Source of the DNA: Clitopilus passeckerianus
Lineage: Eukaryota; Basidiomycota; Agaricomycetes; Agaricales; Entolomataceae
Direction: 5' to 3'
DNA length: 64,000 nucleotides
NCBI GenBank assembly: GCA_944990035.1
Contig: CALYLX010000127.1
Location: 868,001 to 932,000 of the forward strand
A program made the translations under genes and the position numbers. How positions within the stretch are numbered: the stretch's first letter is position 1; each line of letters begins with the position of its first letter. This document shows positions 35,654 through 47,528 of this stretch, piece after piece. The notes beneath the pieces were generated by a model. That model was not told the origin of the DNA. It made no database searches and saw only the letters and a program-made list of their open reading frames with translations.

Positions 35654-36100
35654 GGAGGGTGAAAGGGCATGAGTTGGGGGCGCCTGTCAATCGCAAAATT
35701 GTCCCATTACTGTATTGATACTATTGAAACGCCTCAGTGCGCCGTTTGATCGTTCGAGGACCCTGAAGTCACGAATTGAAAATCAACATATGGAAATCCC
35801 CACGTCAAGGTGTATTCTCCCGGAAAGTATAATCAGAGAAGACCTATGCTAATATCTGCTTTGATTGAAAGGAAAGAATATGCTGGAGTTCATAGAACAT
35901 GCAAGAACCGGGGAGCTCGTTTGCAGAACGCCAAACACGTTCCGTTCCTGGCTTCATTTGGTCGAGAAAGCAGGCAGACAACTAAAACAATTATATTCCA
36001 ATAAACTCTGTAATTGGTCGACATTACAGACGATAAAAAAAATTCAAAGTAAAGGACAAGATGCAAGTGGGTACAAGTGACCAGAGCAGTGAGGAATCGT
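35654..36100. other. Intergenic; diverged homology to left-arm flank
   Basis: The part nearest 36100 matches the region after 18203 with many differences, for example GTCACTTGTACCCAC on the minus strand against GCCACTTGTACCCAC. No gene is seen. Confidence 0.4.
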
Positions 36101-37479
36101 TTAAACGGCCTTCACAACATTCTTGACGATGTCGGTGAAGATAGGATTCTTGAGAACCTTCGTGAACACGTCGAAAATACCTTGCTGAAGCTCGGGAGAA
36201 AGGGGTTGGCCCGGATAATATCCAGCGGGGACTGGATTCAGGATCCCAGACTGAACCTGGATACCGCTACCGAGAAGAATCTTGGTGGCGATAGGGATGA
36301 GGTCGAAGATGCCTTGTTGGGTTTCGACGTCGTTGAAGATGAGTGCATTCTGGGCGGCATCGGGTTCTTCTTTGACCGGGATTCCCCTCTGCTTCAGGTC
36401 GCTCTTAGTGATGTTGGCCACCGCACGCCGGAACCAAGGCTGCTGGGTACAGTTTCCGATGATGTTTTGGACGTCGATATCCGCTTGAGTTTCGGCAGGT
36501 CCTGGGCCCCCCGGCGGTGTGGCGTCGAATCTGCCAACCCGGACATTCTTGACACCATTGGCGTTGGCTGCAGAGACGAATTTGCTAGCAACGCTAGTGA
36601 GAGCGTCGTCCTTGGTGCCTACGCAATGGGCGAGGTCAGACCAAATTCCTTAGGTGATTTGAAACAATGTTACCTTCAGCTTCAACCGACTTGCTGGAGA
36701 TATAGTTGGCGTAATGAGCCCTCTGACTGGAGACGTGCTCGGACGAGAGAATCTTGGATCCAACACCGGGAGGGACGGCGAGAACGTCGAAGGCGTGGAG
36801 TGTGGTCCACTTGGCACCATCTGCATAGGCAACTCTGCCTGGGTAGTGGATGGTAAGCCAAGCTTTATCGGCGTCAGTAAGCTGAGTCTTGGGAGAGCTG
36901 TTATCAAGTGATCAGTAAACCGTAGCTGGTTTGAATGCTCTACGAGGCTGACCTTGAGACGGCTTCGGTAGAGCTATCGCCTCCACCGCTAACTTGCTCG
37001 TCGGTCAATCCGAGGGCAACTCCGACGATTTGGAGTGCGACCGCGAAATCCGAGTCACCGAGCTTAGTCTTGCTGATCGAACCAAGGGAGATGGTGGCAG
37101 TTTCCTCGACTTGCAAGGCTTGCGTGCCGACTGCGCTCCAAGACTTGTCACCTTCGAAGCTGACGCGAATGTTGGCCTCGGTTGGATGGTCGCCGCCGTA
37201 GACAAAGTCGAGGTTAGCGTATACCGCGAATTCGGTGAAAGCTGCCTTGACGAGAGACTTCTGGCCCTCGGTCCCATCGAGGAATGAAACACTGAGCTTC
37301 TGTAAGGGCCCATTAAAAGGTGTACGCCTGATGATAACGAGTCCACTTACAGCTTGGTTGGCCCAGAGGGTCGATTTGGGAGTGACGGTGTAGACTTGTT
37401 CTCCTGACTTTGTGATCTTGACTGAGACTTTGAAGTCGAAGAGCTCAGGCAAAGGGCTGGAATCTTGGGAAATGGACAT
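36101..37479 (-). CDS. Zincin-like pseudopeptidase, right copy
   Basis: Inverted duplicate of the gene at 16825-18203, with the same four-exon structure (37351-37479, 36953-37299, 36674-36897, 36101-36618) and 405 residues. It carries the same lost zinc site, QIVGVALGLTDE. Differences seen in the protein are few: Val for Ala in LNPVPAGYYPG, Ile for Val in FTDIVKNVV, and the last two residues AV in place of SI. It is divergent from the right metallopeptidase. Confidence 0.85.
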
Positions 37480-39037
37480 GATGTCGAAAAGAGTAGGCGA
37501 AATTGCTGAAGTTGCGAATTGGAGATCTGGGTGGAAAGCGTAGTTAGCTCACCCTTTTTATATCACCCAGGACCTATGTTCTCTAGAGTCGATGTAACAT
37601 CTGCCATCAGGCCATAGGTCAGCAAAACCGCAATCGCAAAGCCCCACGCTCGGCATTCCGGCTATGTGAAAGTGCCTGTTTTTCAGGAGGTATTCGGGTG
37701 CGAATAATGCAAGAAGTCTCTGTCATTCCGGAGAGGTGGTGTTGCCTAGTCGATTAATTTGTTAACCTCAAGGGAACTCATTCATTGGCTAGCCATAACA
37801 CCGACAATTCAGGCGTTTGGAGACCGCGATGGATCTCGAGACTTCCATTATCATTCGGAATAGCCAGATCGCCTGTAAAGAGGCTGAATCTCTCAACAAC
37901 AGAATGGATAAATGGTGTTGGTTCCGGAGGGTCGAAGTTGCCTGAGTAGCAGGCGTTACGATTTGCATTGCACAGAACGAGACGTGATGACATACCGGGG
38001 AACCCAGTGTGCCTGCTTGACCTGGTGGCACAATTGTAGGAAGAGGGAAGGAGATTTGGCGCCATCTCGGAACTGTAAAATGCCTGTCGTTGAGTAAGTG
38101 AATCCGTAGAACAGAAGTCGCCTGCGAGTCAGGTGGTCCTAGGAAAAGGAAAATGTTGAAGGATGGACGAGCGTGCATTCCCATGTCAAGGATATGATGA
38201 TTGAGGCGGTAGACCAGATTCCGGAAGAATGCAGATTATGTCGCCGCGCATAAAATCCAAATTACTCTGGAAAGCAGGTCACTTGCCATGCAAGCGATGT
38301 TCAGTTGAATGGAACAAGGTCAACCTATGTCACGGAGAACTGATGTCGCCTGCTTCTGGAGGTAACTCTCATGCAAAGGCGTCAAGGTGGCCATTCAAGA
38401 GCTGGTTGGATGTAGCTTCAAGTTGCTCCAAACTCCTCGGAGACTCCGAGTTCCTACCAACTATAGAAGACCCCGCACTACCTCTTCGCAGAAAAGGTTT
38501 GTTTTGGTTCGACTCGAGTCGACGAGCAAGCCGGCAAATTCGAACCTGTATCCCCAGTGCCTTCCTTAGATTGGAGCGCTGTAGAGCATATGAAAGATTC
38601 ACTGTCATTCCGGCGAGGTAAAACGCCTTATGTCGGACGGAAATTGTGGAAAAGTCATCAAAACGCCTGGAATGGTGTCGGGAAGACAAGATCGCCGAAC
38701 CGTGACGCGTGACCGGTGTGGCATTGATCAACCATCGTCGGCATTTGCCAAAGGGGCCTTGTCCTCCGCCATCATGCAGGATATGTCAATGATTCGCAAG
38801 TTCAAAATCCCGAGTCAGTACAGTATGCAGAAGGACAACATACGAATCTGCATACCACTCCGGATCTCTGAAATCGCCTGTATGCCTGAAATTGAGTCCC
38901 TGAGGGCAACTCTGGCCAGGGGATCCGTCTCTTCTTCGATGCTTGAGAGGGCTCTGCAATGTATATAAAGACCCATGATTCTTGTCCATGTCCTTACAAC
39001 TCGAACCAACCACTTCTCAAAGCTAACACGTTTTACC
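37480..39037. promoter_or_regulatory. Shared divergent promoter region, right copy
   Basis: Reverse-complement counterpart of 15268-16824, with the same TATA boxes and motif array (motifs at 37657-38879 on the minus strand). Confidence 0.55.
37657..38879 (-). promoter_or_regulatory. Array of AGGCR-N10/11-CCGGA motifs, right copy
   Basis: Same eleven sites as in the left copy at mirrored positions. One differs slightly: the gap-10 site is followed by CCGGAATG here and by CCGGAGTG on the left. Confidence 0.55.
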
Positions 39038-40495
39038 ATGTCTGATTTCAACAAAGCTTGTGCCCCGGCTCCCCCTGATGTATTCGCTAGTGCCGATCCT
39101 GGCGCTGGTAAGCTTGACCCCGGCCATGCAGTCATGTCCACGAAAATGTGGGACGTCGGACAGGTAAGGCTACTCTTCATCGTCAGAAAGTGTGGTAATA
39201 CTGACCACTTCCGCTCCATAGTACTTGAAATACCATTTCATCGACGGCACCCAGAACCAGCAAGCCGCTGTGACTGCTGCTGTCCAGACCTGGCTCACTT
39301 TCGCCAACGTTCATCTCGACTACGAGAGCAACCCATCCAATGCGGACATTAGGATCAGCTTCGATTCCAAGGGTGGCTCCTGGAGCGCTGTTGGCACCGA
39401 TGCGAAGCTTACGGACAAGACCAAGGCCACTATGAACCTTGGATGGGTTGCTGATGCCACGCCCACGTCTGCCACAGATTTGTCCACCTGTCTTCACGAG
39501 CTCGGACACGCCCTTGGTATGATGCATGAGCATCAAAGCCCCGCTCGAGGTGAACGTATTCATCTCAAGGAGCTCGCCGTCTACAACTACTATCGGCCTT
39601 TACTTGGGTACAATGATCAACTTGTGAAGAGCCAGATCATCGACCAGTACAACTTGGCCACCGTTTCCAACTACAGTGAACTTGACTTGAAGTCGATCAT
39701 GATGTGAGTTTCTTCCACGCCTTTCCGCGGCCGAACTGACAAGTCTTTGGTCGTTCAGGTACTTTATGCCCGCCAGCCTCAACGAAGAGGGTATCAACGT
39801 CCCTCCCAACCTTGTTCTGTCGGACCTTGACAAGGCATTCATCACGCTCAATTACCCGAACAACACCCCCCCATCCGGTGGTTGGAGTGTCGCGAAAGCT
39901 TTGGACACTGTTGGGGTCGTTCCCAAGGACGTTTCTGCCACCATCCTTGATCTCGTTGGCAAGGGGAACTATGCGGACGCGCGAACGGCCTTCTCTGCAT
40001 GGAACATGAGCGTTTCTCACCTCCACTCTGGTGAGCGTCCTGTTCTTCTCTTGGCTGTTGTTACTGACTCGTTCTTCAGTCAATCAATCTTTCTTGCGCA
40101 CGGTCAATCCGTCGGACGCCCCTCAAGCGCAACTCGGGTTGCGCGACGTGTTTGGGACGGTTATCAAGAGTCCAGTGTTCAAGTCGGTCCTTAAGAACGT
40201 CGTGAACGGTGTTCTGAAGCAACAAGGTATCGACACCGCCGAGTCGGTTCCAGGAACGGCACAGAGGGATGTTATGAATACCATCGGATCTATGGCTATC
40301 GATACCGAGTTTGCTACGTTGATTTACGGTATTAACAACCAATTGTTGCCCTTCAGGCCTCGTATCATTGGACCTGGCCCCGTCCAGCAAATCGCCATTA
40401 ACGAGAAGAACGCTCAGAATCAGGATGCCAACGTTGATGCGACCTGTCTCTTCCGAGAGGGACTCGAAGCTGCGAAGCTGACTGGAAATTTGTAG
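39038..40495 (+). CDS. Astacin-like zinc metallopeptidase, right copy
   Basis: Exons 39038-39163, 39222-39703, 39759-40030 and 40080-40495 give 431 residues. The zinc site HELGHALGMMHE and Met-turn SIMMY are intact and the first three exons are essentially identical to the left copy. From MNTIGSMAIDTEF (40270 on) it diverges from the left copy and, after IIGPGPVQ, continues with about 30 extra residues ending GLEAAKLTGNL. It therefore has a longer, paralog-specific C-terminus. Confidence 0.85.
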
Positions 40496-42647
40496 TTCTC
40501 CAAATCAAGGGTGTGTTAAATCCTGCCACATTTTGTCTGCAATTTGAGGCTAACATCGCTCTCCAGGCGTCGCTGCGCGCTCCTCAACTTTAAACCCTAT
40601 GATTGTCTCTATACTTGTTTGGTATTGTCGCGCTACTCTGGCATCTGCTAGTTATGCTGCCAGTATCTCGTTGAATTCTATCCATATTTGTGTCCCATCT
40701 CATGAGTGTGACCCGACGAATTGGACCCTAGAGATTGTGTATGACAGGGCAAGAGCCTATCCTATCGCACTCTCTCATGCCGTTCGGGCCCGGAGCAGGA
40801 GGAAGATATGCCTATTGCTCAGAGGACATTTGAACGTGGTTATCCGAGCTCAGCGGTCTCCTGCAGCTTATGGGGGGACTGATAATGAAAGTCAAAGGAT
40901 TGAAGATATATTTCCATTGATAGACTTGATTGATATGATCAGATAGTGTGCAGCAGGGCTTGCTTGGCAAGAGTCGGGCCGCTAAATGACGCGACTTGCA
41001 AGTCGATAACAAGGATCACGTAATCTGGCTGATTCGTCTTGGGCGGCGCAATTTGAACGTGCTCCAGGTGTCTTTGGGGGAAGTTTAGGGCCCGTAATGT
41101 ATACTCACATGCAAGTTAGTTTATTAAAATTGCACGGGTGTTAAATCAAAAATCTACAATAGAATAACAAAGAACGACTCAAGGGAGGTAAGGCCTCTCG
41201 GATGTGATATTTTCCTCATACGTGTTAGTTTGACCGAATCCCCCATAGCGACGTTAAACCAACGAGGTTCGTGAACCAAAGATATCAATGAGCTTCAATA
41301 TTTGCGGTGTTGTCGACCGGATGTGTCCTAGAGGCTGATAGTTCACAAATATCGCGATAATGGCAGTGATGGGCTCAGACATATCCACAATAGCATTTTG
41401 GTCAAGCTTGTCGGGTGAGATTATCACGTCTCCTCGGGATTCGCCTCCAACAGCGAGGACAGGGTAGATAAAGGAACATTAGATCTTGCGCTTGAGCCAC
41501 TTTCGAAAGCGCATGATCCCCTGCGCAAACCAAGCCCGATAATAAATTTCTCTGGCACGGAAGCCCAAGTAGTACAACCTATTGCTCATATCCTTGGGGC
41601 ATGGAGGCGCCCTGTAAGGTTCCCGATTTATTTTTGGCTGTTGGGGGCAGTCAGTAGTCTCCTGGAGTTGTAGGTAGAGCATACGAGTATTAGACGAGCC
41701 AGTAAGAAAAAACAGATGTGAACATTTACGTTGAGTGCTTGCACTGTGAAGCCGTTGAGGTCATTGTAGACAACGATGGGAGCTGAGCCCCATTTGGGCC
41801 GAGCATCTGAATTTAAATATTTCTCGAAAAGGTTATGTAGTTCCACTTTCTGGTTGCTCCTCCACTTAGACTTCGTCCTCGAGCATCTCTGTACATGAGC
41901 ATTAACGAAACAAGAACGAAGGCGATCTGTAGGGTTCCGCGTCTACATCTCCCCCTGCTATCAACTTTACAGGCTTCTCCTGGATCACTGTGGGATAGAT
42001 CCATCATGATACCAAATAATATTATTACTGTAATCAATTATTCAATTCATTCATTCTAACAAACATCCTGGCTTGTTTTCCCTACAGCATTGAGTTAAGG
42101 TGGATTTATGCTTTCGAAGCTTCTATCAGACAAAATTCCGGTCTCTATAGCTTCTTCGAACCTGGTACCGCATGAATGACGAAGAGGTACCGCCTGAATC
42201 TGACGGAACGCTTAAACTGTAAAGGCCCACGGCTGTCACTCGTAAATCATCCGGTCGCCTTGACAAAACGCGACACGAGAGAGTGGTGTATGCGATTAAA
42301 ATTGTATTGTGCCAGCACTGAGAATGGGTAAGTAAACCGTGGTAGCCTGTGATAGGACTGGCAGCCAATCCTCAGCAGTTATGGGCCGATAAACCGGTCT
42401 TTTTGTCGCCAAGTGTCATTGCACTGCGCCACGTTGTATTCATCGTGCTCGACAATTTTCTGATTTGAGCCTGACAGGATCCCTGACTCCAGATCATAGC
42501 AATGCAGGCCGACGATGACTGACAAACTCCCACGCCACTCCCATTCACAACTTTGCCTTCAACGTCCATCTACCATCAACCGTACACATTTCACCGGCTT
42601 CAACGCCTCCTGCCTCTCCTTTTTACTACAAGATTATACATGAAACT
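40496..42647. other. 2.1 kb intergenic region
   Basis: Mostly AT-richer than its surroundings. The only coding-like sequence is the minus-strand candidate at 41479-41962. The kinase promoter is at the right end. Confidence 0.4.
41479..41962 (-). CDS. Possible small hypothetical gene
   Basis: Two minus-strand open segments can be joined. The first reads from about 41960 through WRSNQKVELHNLFEKYLNSD and VVYNDLNGFTVQALN. An intron beginning GTAAATG near 41730 and ending CTCCAG leads to ETTDCPQQPKINREPYRAPP and a basic end FRKWLKRKI at 41479. There is no recognisable domain and no clear start codon; a stop precedes the first segment. Could be part of an old mobile element or a chance reading. 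Confidence 0.25.
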
Positions 42648-42687
42648 ATGCCTTCAGCTCACGGTCACAAGCACTCAAGTTCTGTGA
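42640..42687 (+). promoter_or_regulatory. uORF overlapping the kinase start
   Basis: An ATG eight bases upstream of the main ATG opens a 15-residue frame in a different register that stops at 42685-42687, inside the kinase coding sequence. If transcribed, ribosomes using it would miss the main start. Confidence 0.4.
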
Positions 42688-45600
42688 CCCAGAATCGCAA
42701 AGCTCAACTTGCTAATGCCTATAATGAACTTGGAAAGGAATTATCGTCAAATAAAGTTAGAGTTGTCGGAAATTATACGTTAGGGAAAGTTATTGGTGAA
42801 GGTGAGGACTTGATTTGTACGGATTGAAGAAAGTAACTCAATGTTTGAGCAGGATCCTATGGAAAAGTTCGCCTGGGCACACACCGTCTAACATCAACCC
42901 GTGTTGCCATTAAACAGATCCCCAAAGCCATGTCTTCCTCCCTTACCCGCGAAATCCACCACCACCGCCAACTACACCACCCCCACATTACCCAGATGTA
43001 TGAAGTCATCGCAACTGAATCATCCATCTGGATTGTCACAGAGCTTTGCTGCGGTGGAGAGCTCTTCGACTACCTAGTCGAGAAAACACGTCTATCGGAA
43101 GACGAAGCTCGCGTTATCTTTGGCCAACTATGCTTAGCTGTGGCATTCCTTCATGAGAATGGGATTGTTCACCGTGATTTGAAGTTAGAAAACGTGTTGC
43201 TGGATGAGAGGTGTAGGGTCAAACTCGGTGACTTTGGGTTCACTAGAGAGTTTGAGCGGGGAGCGTTCATGGAAACATTTTGCGGCACAACTGGATATGC
43301 TGCTCCTGAGATGTTGCAGGGGAAGAAGTACCAAGGACCTGGTATGTGTCCTCCATGACACGTCCAATTGTTACTAATGATGGTCCAACAGAGGTCGATG
43401 TCTGGTCGCTGGGTGTTATCCTGTACTGTCTCATCACTGGCGCTCTTCCATTTGATGATGATAACGAAGACGTAATGAAGAGTATGATTATACAGGGCGA
43501 TTTCGAAGACCCCGACTGGCTTTCCCTAGGTATTACGCGCATATTACCTCATGTGAATCTAATCTTACTTGGATTTGCAGAATCCCGGGACCTCATTAAG
43601 AACATCCTCGTCCAAGACCCCAACGCCAGACTTACAATCCCACAAATTCTAGCTCATCCCTGGTTCACTAAGAGTGATCTTAGCTATGAAATCTGCCGGT
43701 CCCCCATCGCTTCATCCACATCCCTACCATTCCCTTCCACGCGCCTAGAGACCATCCCTTCAGAAACAGGTTCAAGCTCTGAGCGCCCCTCCTTAGAAGT
43801 GCCCAAATCAGCTGAGGGCTCCTCATTGGATACACTATCAACATCAGCAAGCTCATCAGAAGTCGACACTTCGTCACCTACAACCCCAGCCGACGATGAT
43901 CCCTTTATCGACTACAAGCCTTCTTCCGCCTCTGCATCTCCCACATCACCTGGTTCGCTTCACCGTAATAATAGTGAAGCTACCATTCGCAAAGGCAAAG
44001 GCCCTGCAGACTTTGATTCATTGTATTCGAGGATCACTGGGGGTCACCATCAGCCAGAAACAGTGCAGGAAGAAGGCGAGAGTCCCTCGCCGCCCAGACT
44101 CGCAAGTGCAAGCTCTGGGTCGACATCTTCCAAAAGTGCACCACCGGCTCACGCTATTAGGACTCCTGCCCGGACAAAGCGACGTTCGGTATCGTCTGCA
44201 TTATCTGCTGAGTTTGGTAACGACGATGGCGGATCACCAAGGCGAAAGGATAAATCGCTGCCACCCCTTCCCACCGCCAACGGAAAGGACCTCACACCTC
44301 CAGATGCACCAGTCGATTTTGCTTCCCTCCTCTCCACCCCGACACCTATTATCTTCTCTACGCCCATTGAGCGACAGCTGCTGAACTCTCTAAGCCTGAT
44401 GGGATTCGATACGGCACAGATCGTGCATTCGGTGTTGACTGATGCATGTGATGCGGCTGGTGCCCTGTGGTGGATGGTCAAGAAGAAGGCCGAGTCAAAT
44501 GGAGGGCCCGGTGGTTTAGAGACACCAACTACGGCGACGTACCCGACTTCTTCGAACGTACCTACGTCTCTACCTGGGCAGGTTGACCCCAAGAAGGAGA
44601 ATGGAGAGCCCAAGAGTCCTTCGAAGAGACGGAAGTACTTCAATGCGGGGACGCAGACTGAGACGCAGTATTTTACGCTTAGTACTGCGAGGAGTGCGCC
44701 GCAGTTGGCGTTTGTGCCTCCTACGCCGACGATTCCGAGCCATGGGAGGACAACGCCGCCGAGACCGGTGACGCCGACGAGGTCGAGTACGACACTGTTG
44801 TCGCCCTCGGACGCGTCCTCGAAGTCTCACCCATCCACGCCTTCGAGTAGCGTGAGGGATAGGGGGGAGAAGGAGAGCGGGTTGCACGGAAGCCTGCGGG
44901 ACAAGGAGTGGTTGAAGGAGGGAAAGGGGAATAGGAAGAGTAGGAGCGGGAGCGTCAGTATCATGCAGAGGGTGGCCACGGGGCTTGAGGCCGCGGGGTT
45001 GGTCAGAAAAAAGAGTTCCGAAGTTGTCAAGGACAAGGAGGAGAGGAGGGAGAGGGAGAAGTCGCGTGAGACAGAGAGGAAGATGTCTGGAGGGACGGTT
45101 GGGACTGGAGAAGATTCCAGGACCTCGCATAGCAGCCATTCGGGCTCGACGTCCAAATTGACCAAGTCGCCTCCCCTGAAGCCGATAAATACGAATAGCA
45201 ACAGGGAGTACCCAGCTCTGCCCTCAACGCCGCCTCCCAATGAACAACAACAGCAGCATTATCTCAACCATGTGCAGGCGCAGGTGGGCAGTTCGCCTTG
45301 GGTGTTGGCAGATGTCGGCACTACGAGGATGGTCGACCCGAGGACCGTTACTGCTCGCAATCTCAGTGTCTCGAATCCACCTCCTGTTTCTGCAGGGGTT
45401 GGACCAAATCATAATATCCCGCCGACACCCGCAAACACACCTGGAGAGTGGCCAACACCAACCAGTGCTTCTACGCCGAATTTTGCGACAAATGAGGGTG
45501 GAAGTGACGCATATAGGCCACCCCCTAGGAACAGGCAGAGTCTCCTCTCTGCGTTCAAGTTCTGGCTGCACGCTGAGGATAGGAAGGGGAAGAGGAAGGA

Positions 45601-46876
45601 CAACGGCGCGGCATCAGCGGGTCAGCATCCAGCCGTATCACATGTCGGTCCAGGGAACCAGACGGGGTATAACCCTGGGACGGTGAAGAGGAGAGGATCC
45701 TCGTCTGGTGGTGGCAGGTTCAATGTGCGGTCCGGACATCGACAACGAGCGTCAAATTCGTCAAGAAGGTCAAGTAGTGTTACGTCGAGACGATCTTCTG
45801 GCGCCTCGATGATCCCCCCTGCTATCATGGATTCTCCACAGATTCCGACAAGGAGGTCGTTCGGAAGTCATACGCCCAACTCTGACCGCGGGGACTACTC
45901 ATCTCGACCCTCGTCTATTGTCAGCTTCTCTATGCAACAAAGACATAGGAAGAGCCCAAGTCAGAGCTCTGCAGGGAGCATGAGGAGGATGACCGCCAGC
46001 CCAATTGGGAAGTACCACAACCACAGGAGACTGGGAAGTGGGAGCAGCTCGACAACAAGAGTCGTTCGGCATCACGGGCATGGGCATGGCAGAGCTGACA
46101 GGCATATACGGAACAACTCTGCGACGTCGTCCCTCTATTCGCCACCTTCGTCGAGGCCACCTAGCTTCTACGAGCTTTCGGAGAATGAAGGCGGCTCAGG
46201 ATCGAAAACGAGTCCAAACAAGAGAAGGAGGAGCCTGGACGAAACGCCGAGGAAGTCGTCTGGTGGTTCTGGCCCTGCGACCTTTGTGGCTCAGAAGAGG
46301 GCAGCACCGTTTGCTAGTCCAGCCATGCACGGAAGTATGGGCAAGACCAGTTGGAAGAAGAGTTGGGGTGTGGAGCCACCTGGGTGGCAGTCGAGAACAA
46401 CGCATCTTCCGGTGGAGATCCTGGCGATATCACCCTCAAACCCGAACGAACCTGTTTCCATCAGAGATGTCTTTTCTGGTCGACCATCACTCTCGATGGG
46501 AGATGAGAGCGACTGGGTGGACGAAGATGACGATATTCCTGCGTTCGCTGGTGGGCTGGGACAAACGGGTACTTCATCGTCTCATAATGCGCCAAATAAT
46601 GAGCCTACGATTACCCTCTCACCTGCACCCAGAGGACATCGCTCGACCGGCAGCCGCGGAAACAGCAGGAGTTCTGGGTCCGGTTCGGGGTCGGTGAGCA
46701 GTGGATCCTCGAGGCAGAAGACAGCAGGGCATTCTCCGATTGAGAGATTGTCACCCGTCCCAATGGAGACATCTCAGGAGAGTCGAGGTGGTGGGAGGAG
46801 GCAGTTGCCGAATACGAGAGCTGGTCCTGCGTTTAAGCAGCCTATTCAGGAGGAGGACGAGGATGAAGAAGAGTAA
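42648..46876 (+). CDS. CAMK/CAMKL-type Ser/Thr kinase with UBA-like region
   Basis: Four exons (42648-42801, 42853-43341, 43392-43529, 43581-46876), 1358 residues. Kinase domain from about residue 45: YTLGKVIGEGSYGKV, VAIKQIPK, VTELCCGGELFDYLVE, HRDLKLENVLLDE, DFGFTREFE, a T-loop GAFMETFCGTTGYAAPEML, EVDVWSLGVILYCL and LAHPWF. All catalytic residues are present. A UBA-like stretch follows near residue 490 (LNSLSLMGFDTAQIVHSVLT), as in AMPK/MARK-related kinases. The remaining ~850 residues are low-complexity, Ser/Arg/Pro-rich, and end in an acidic run. Best match by memory is fungal CAMKL kinases annotated near KIN4/SNF1 relatives; I cannot place it more exactly. Confidence 0.88.
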
Positions 46877-47528
46877 TTACTCTGGGACTTCTCTCGGATT
46901 TTTTTTTTCACGTTTTTCTTTTCTTTACTTTTCACGTTAGTTCCCATCTTTCTTTCATATGCCTTATTTCCTATCCCCCGGCTTTTACATGTTGGGCGTT
47001 TACATGGACCCAGCTACACACGTTTCATCTATCATTACCATGAACAGGTTTCGCGCTTTGTATAGTTTTGCATATTACACTTCTTGGATACCCTTATACA
47101 TTCCTTAGCACCTTCTGTAGTTTACATCTAGTATTAGTAGTCTTTGTGCTAAAGCCGCATCGATTTACGCCTTGCATGTGAATATGGGTCCTGCATAGGC
47201 AGCTTTGTATGATTGTGGAGTAGATGCAATCACACAACGAACCGGAATTTCTCCGTCCTGGTTTCATTGAAGTTTGAACTCTTTGAGTTACATCCAACGG
47301 AAGCAAGAATCTTATTCATGTCTCCGAAAAGGTCGTCAAAATACAAGGGGCGAAGGGAAATTAACGTAATAGAATAGAAGAGGGTCCAGGATACACACAG
47401 TCAAAGGGACGAACGACAAGGTGCAAACAAGTGAGCAATAAGATAGTATGATCGTAGTCGTAGATACACAACCGAACTCGGTAGGACCTGACGGTAGAAG
47501 GTACAAGCAAGAGCTTTTGGCCTTTTCT
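46877..47528. other. Convergent 3' intergenic region
   Basis: Holds a T-rich stretch just after the kinase stop (46900-46930). No gene is seen before the v-SNARE 3' end. Confidence 0.35.

Larger units (their letters stand above)
36110..40278 (-). repeat. Right arm of 4.17 kb near-identical inverted repeat
   Basis: Reverse complement of 14027-18194. Homology falls from near identity to many differences at 40278, where left reads ATGAACAGCATCGG and right ATGAATACCATCGG, and again at 36110, where GAAGTCCATT is replaced by GAAGGCCGTT. The arms are separated by 17.9 kb of unrelated single-copy genes. Confidence 0.9.

Noticed and set aside
14027..40278. Inverted arms as terminal repeats of a giant DNA transposon
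   Set aside because: The arms carry ordinary genes, the spacer holds housekeeping genes (RPL24, GNA1, Mo25), no transposase was seen, and diverged homology continues beyond the arm ends.
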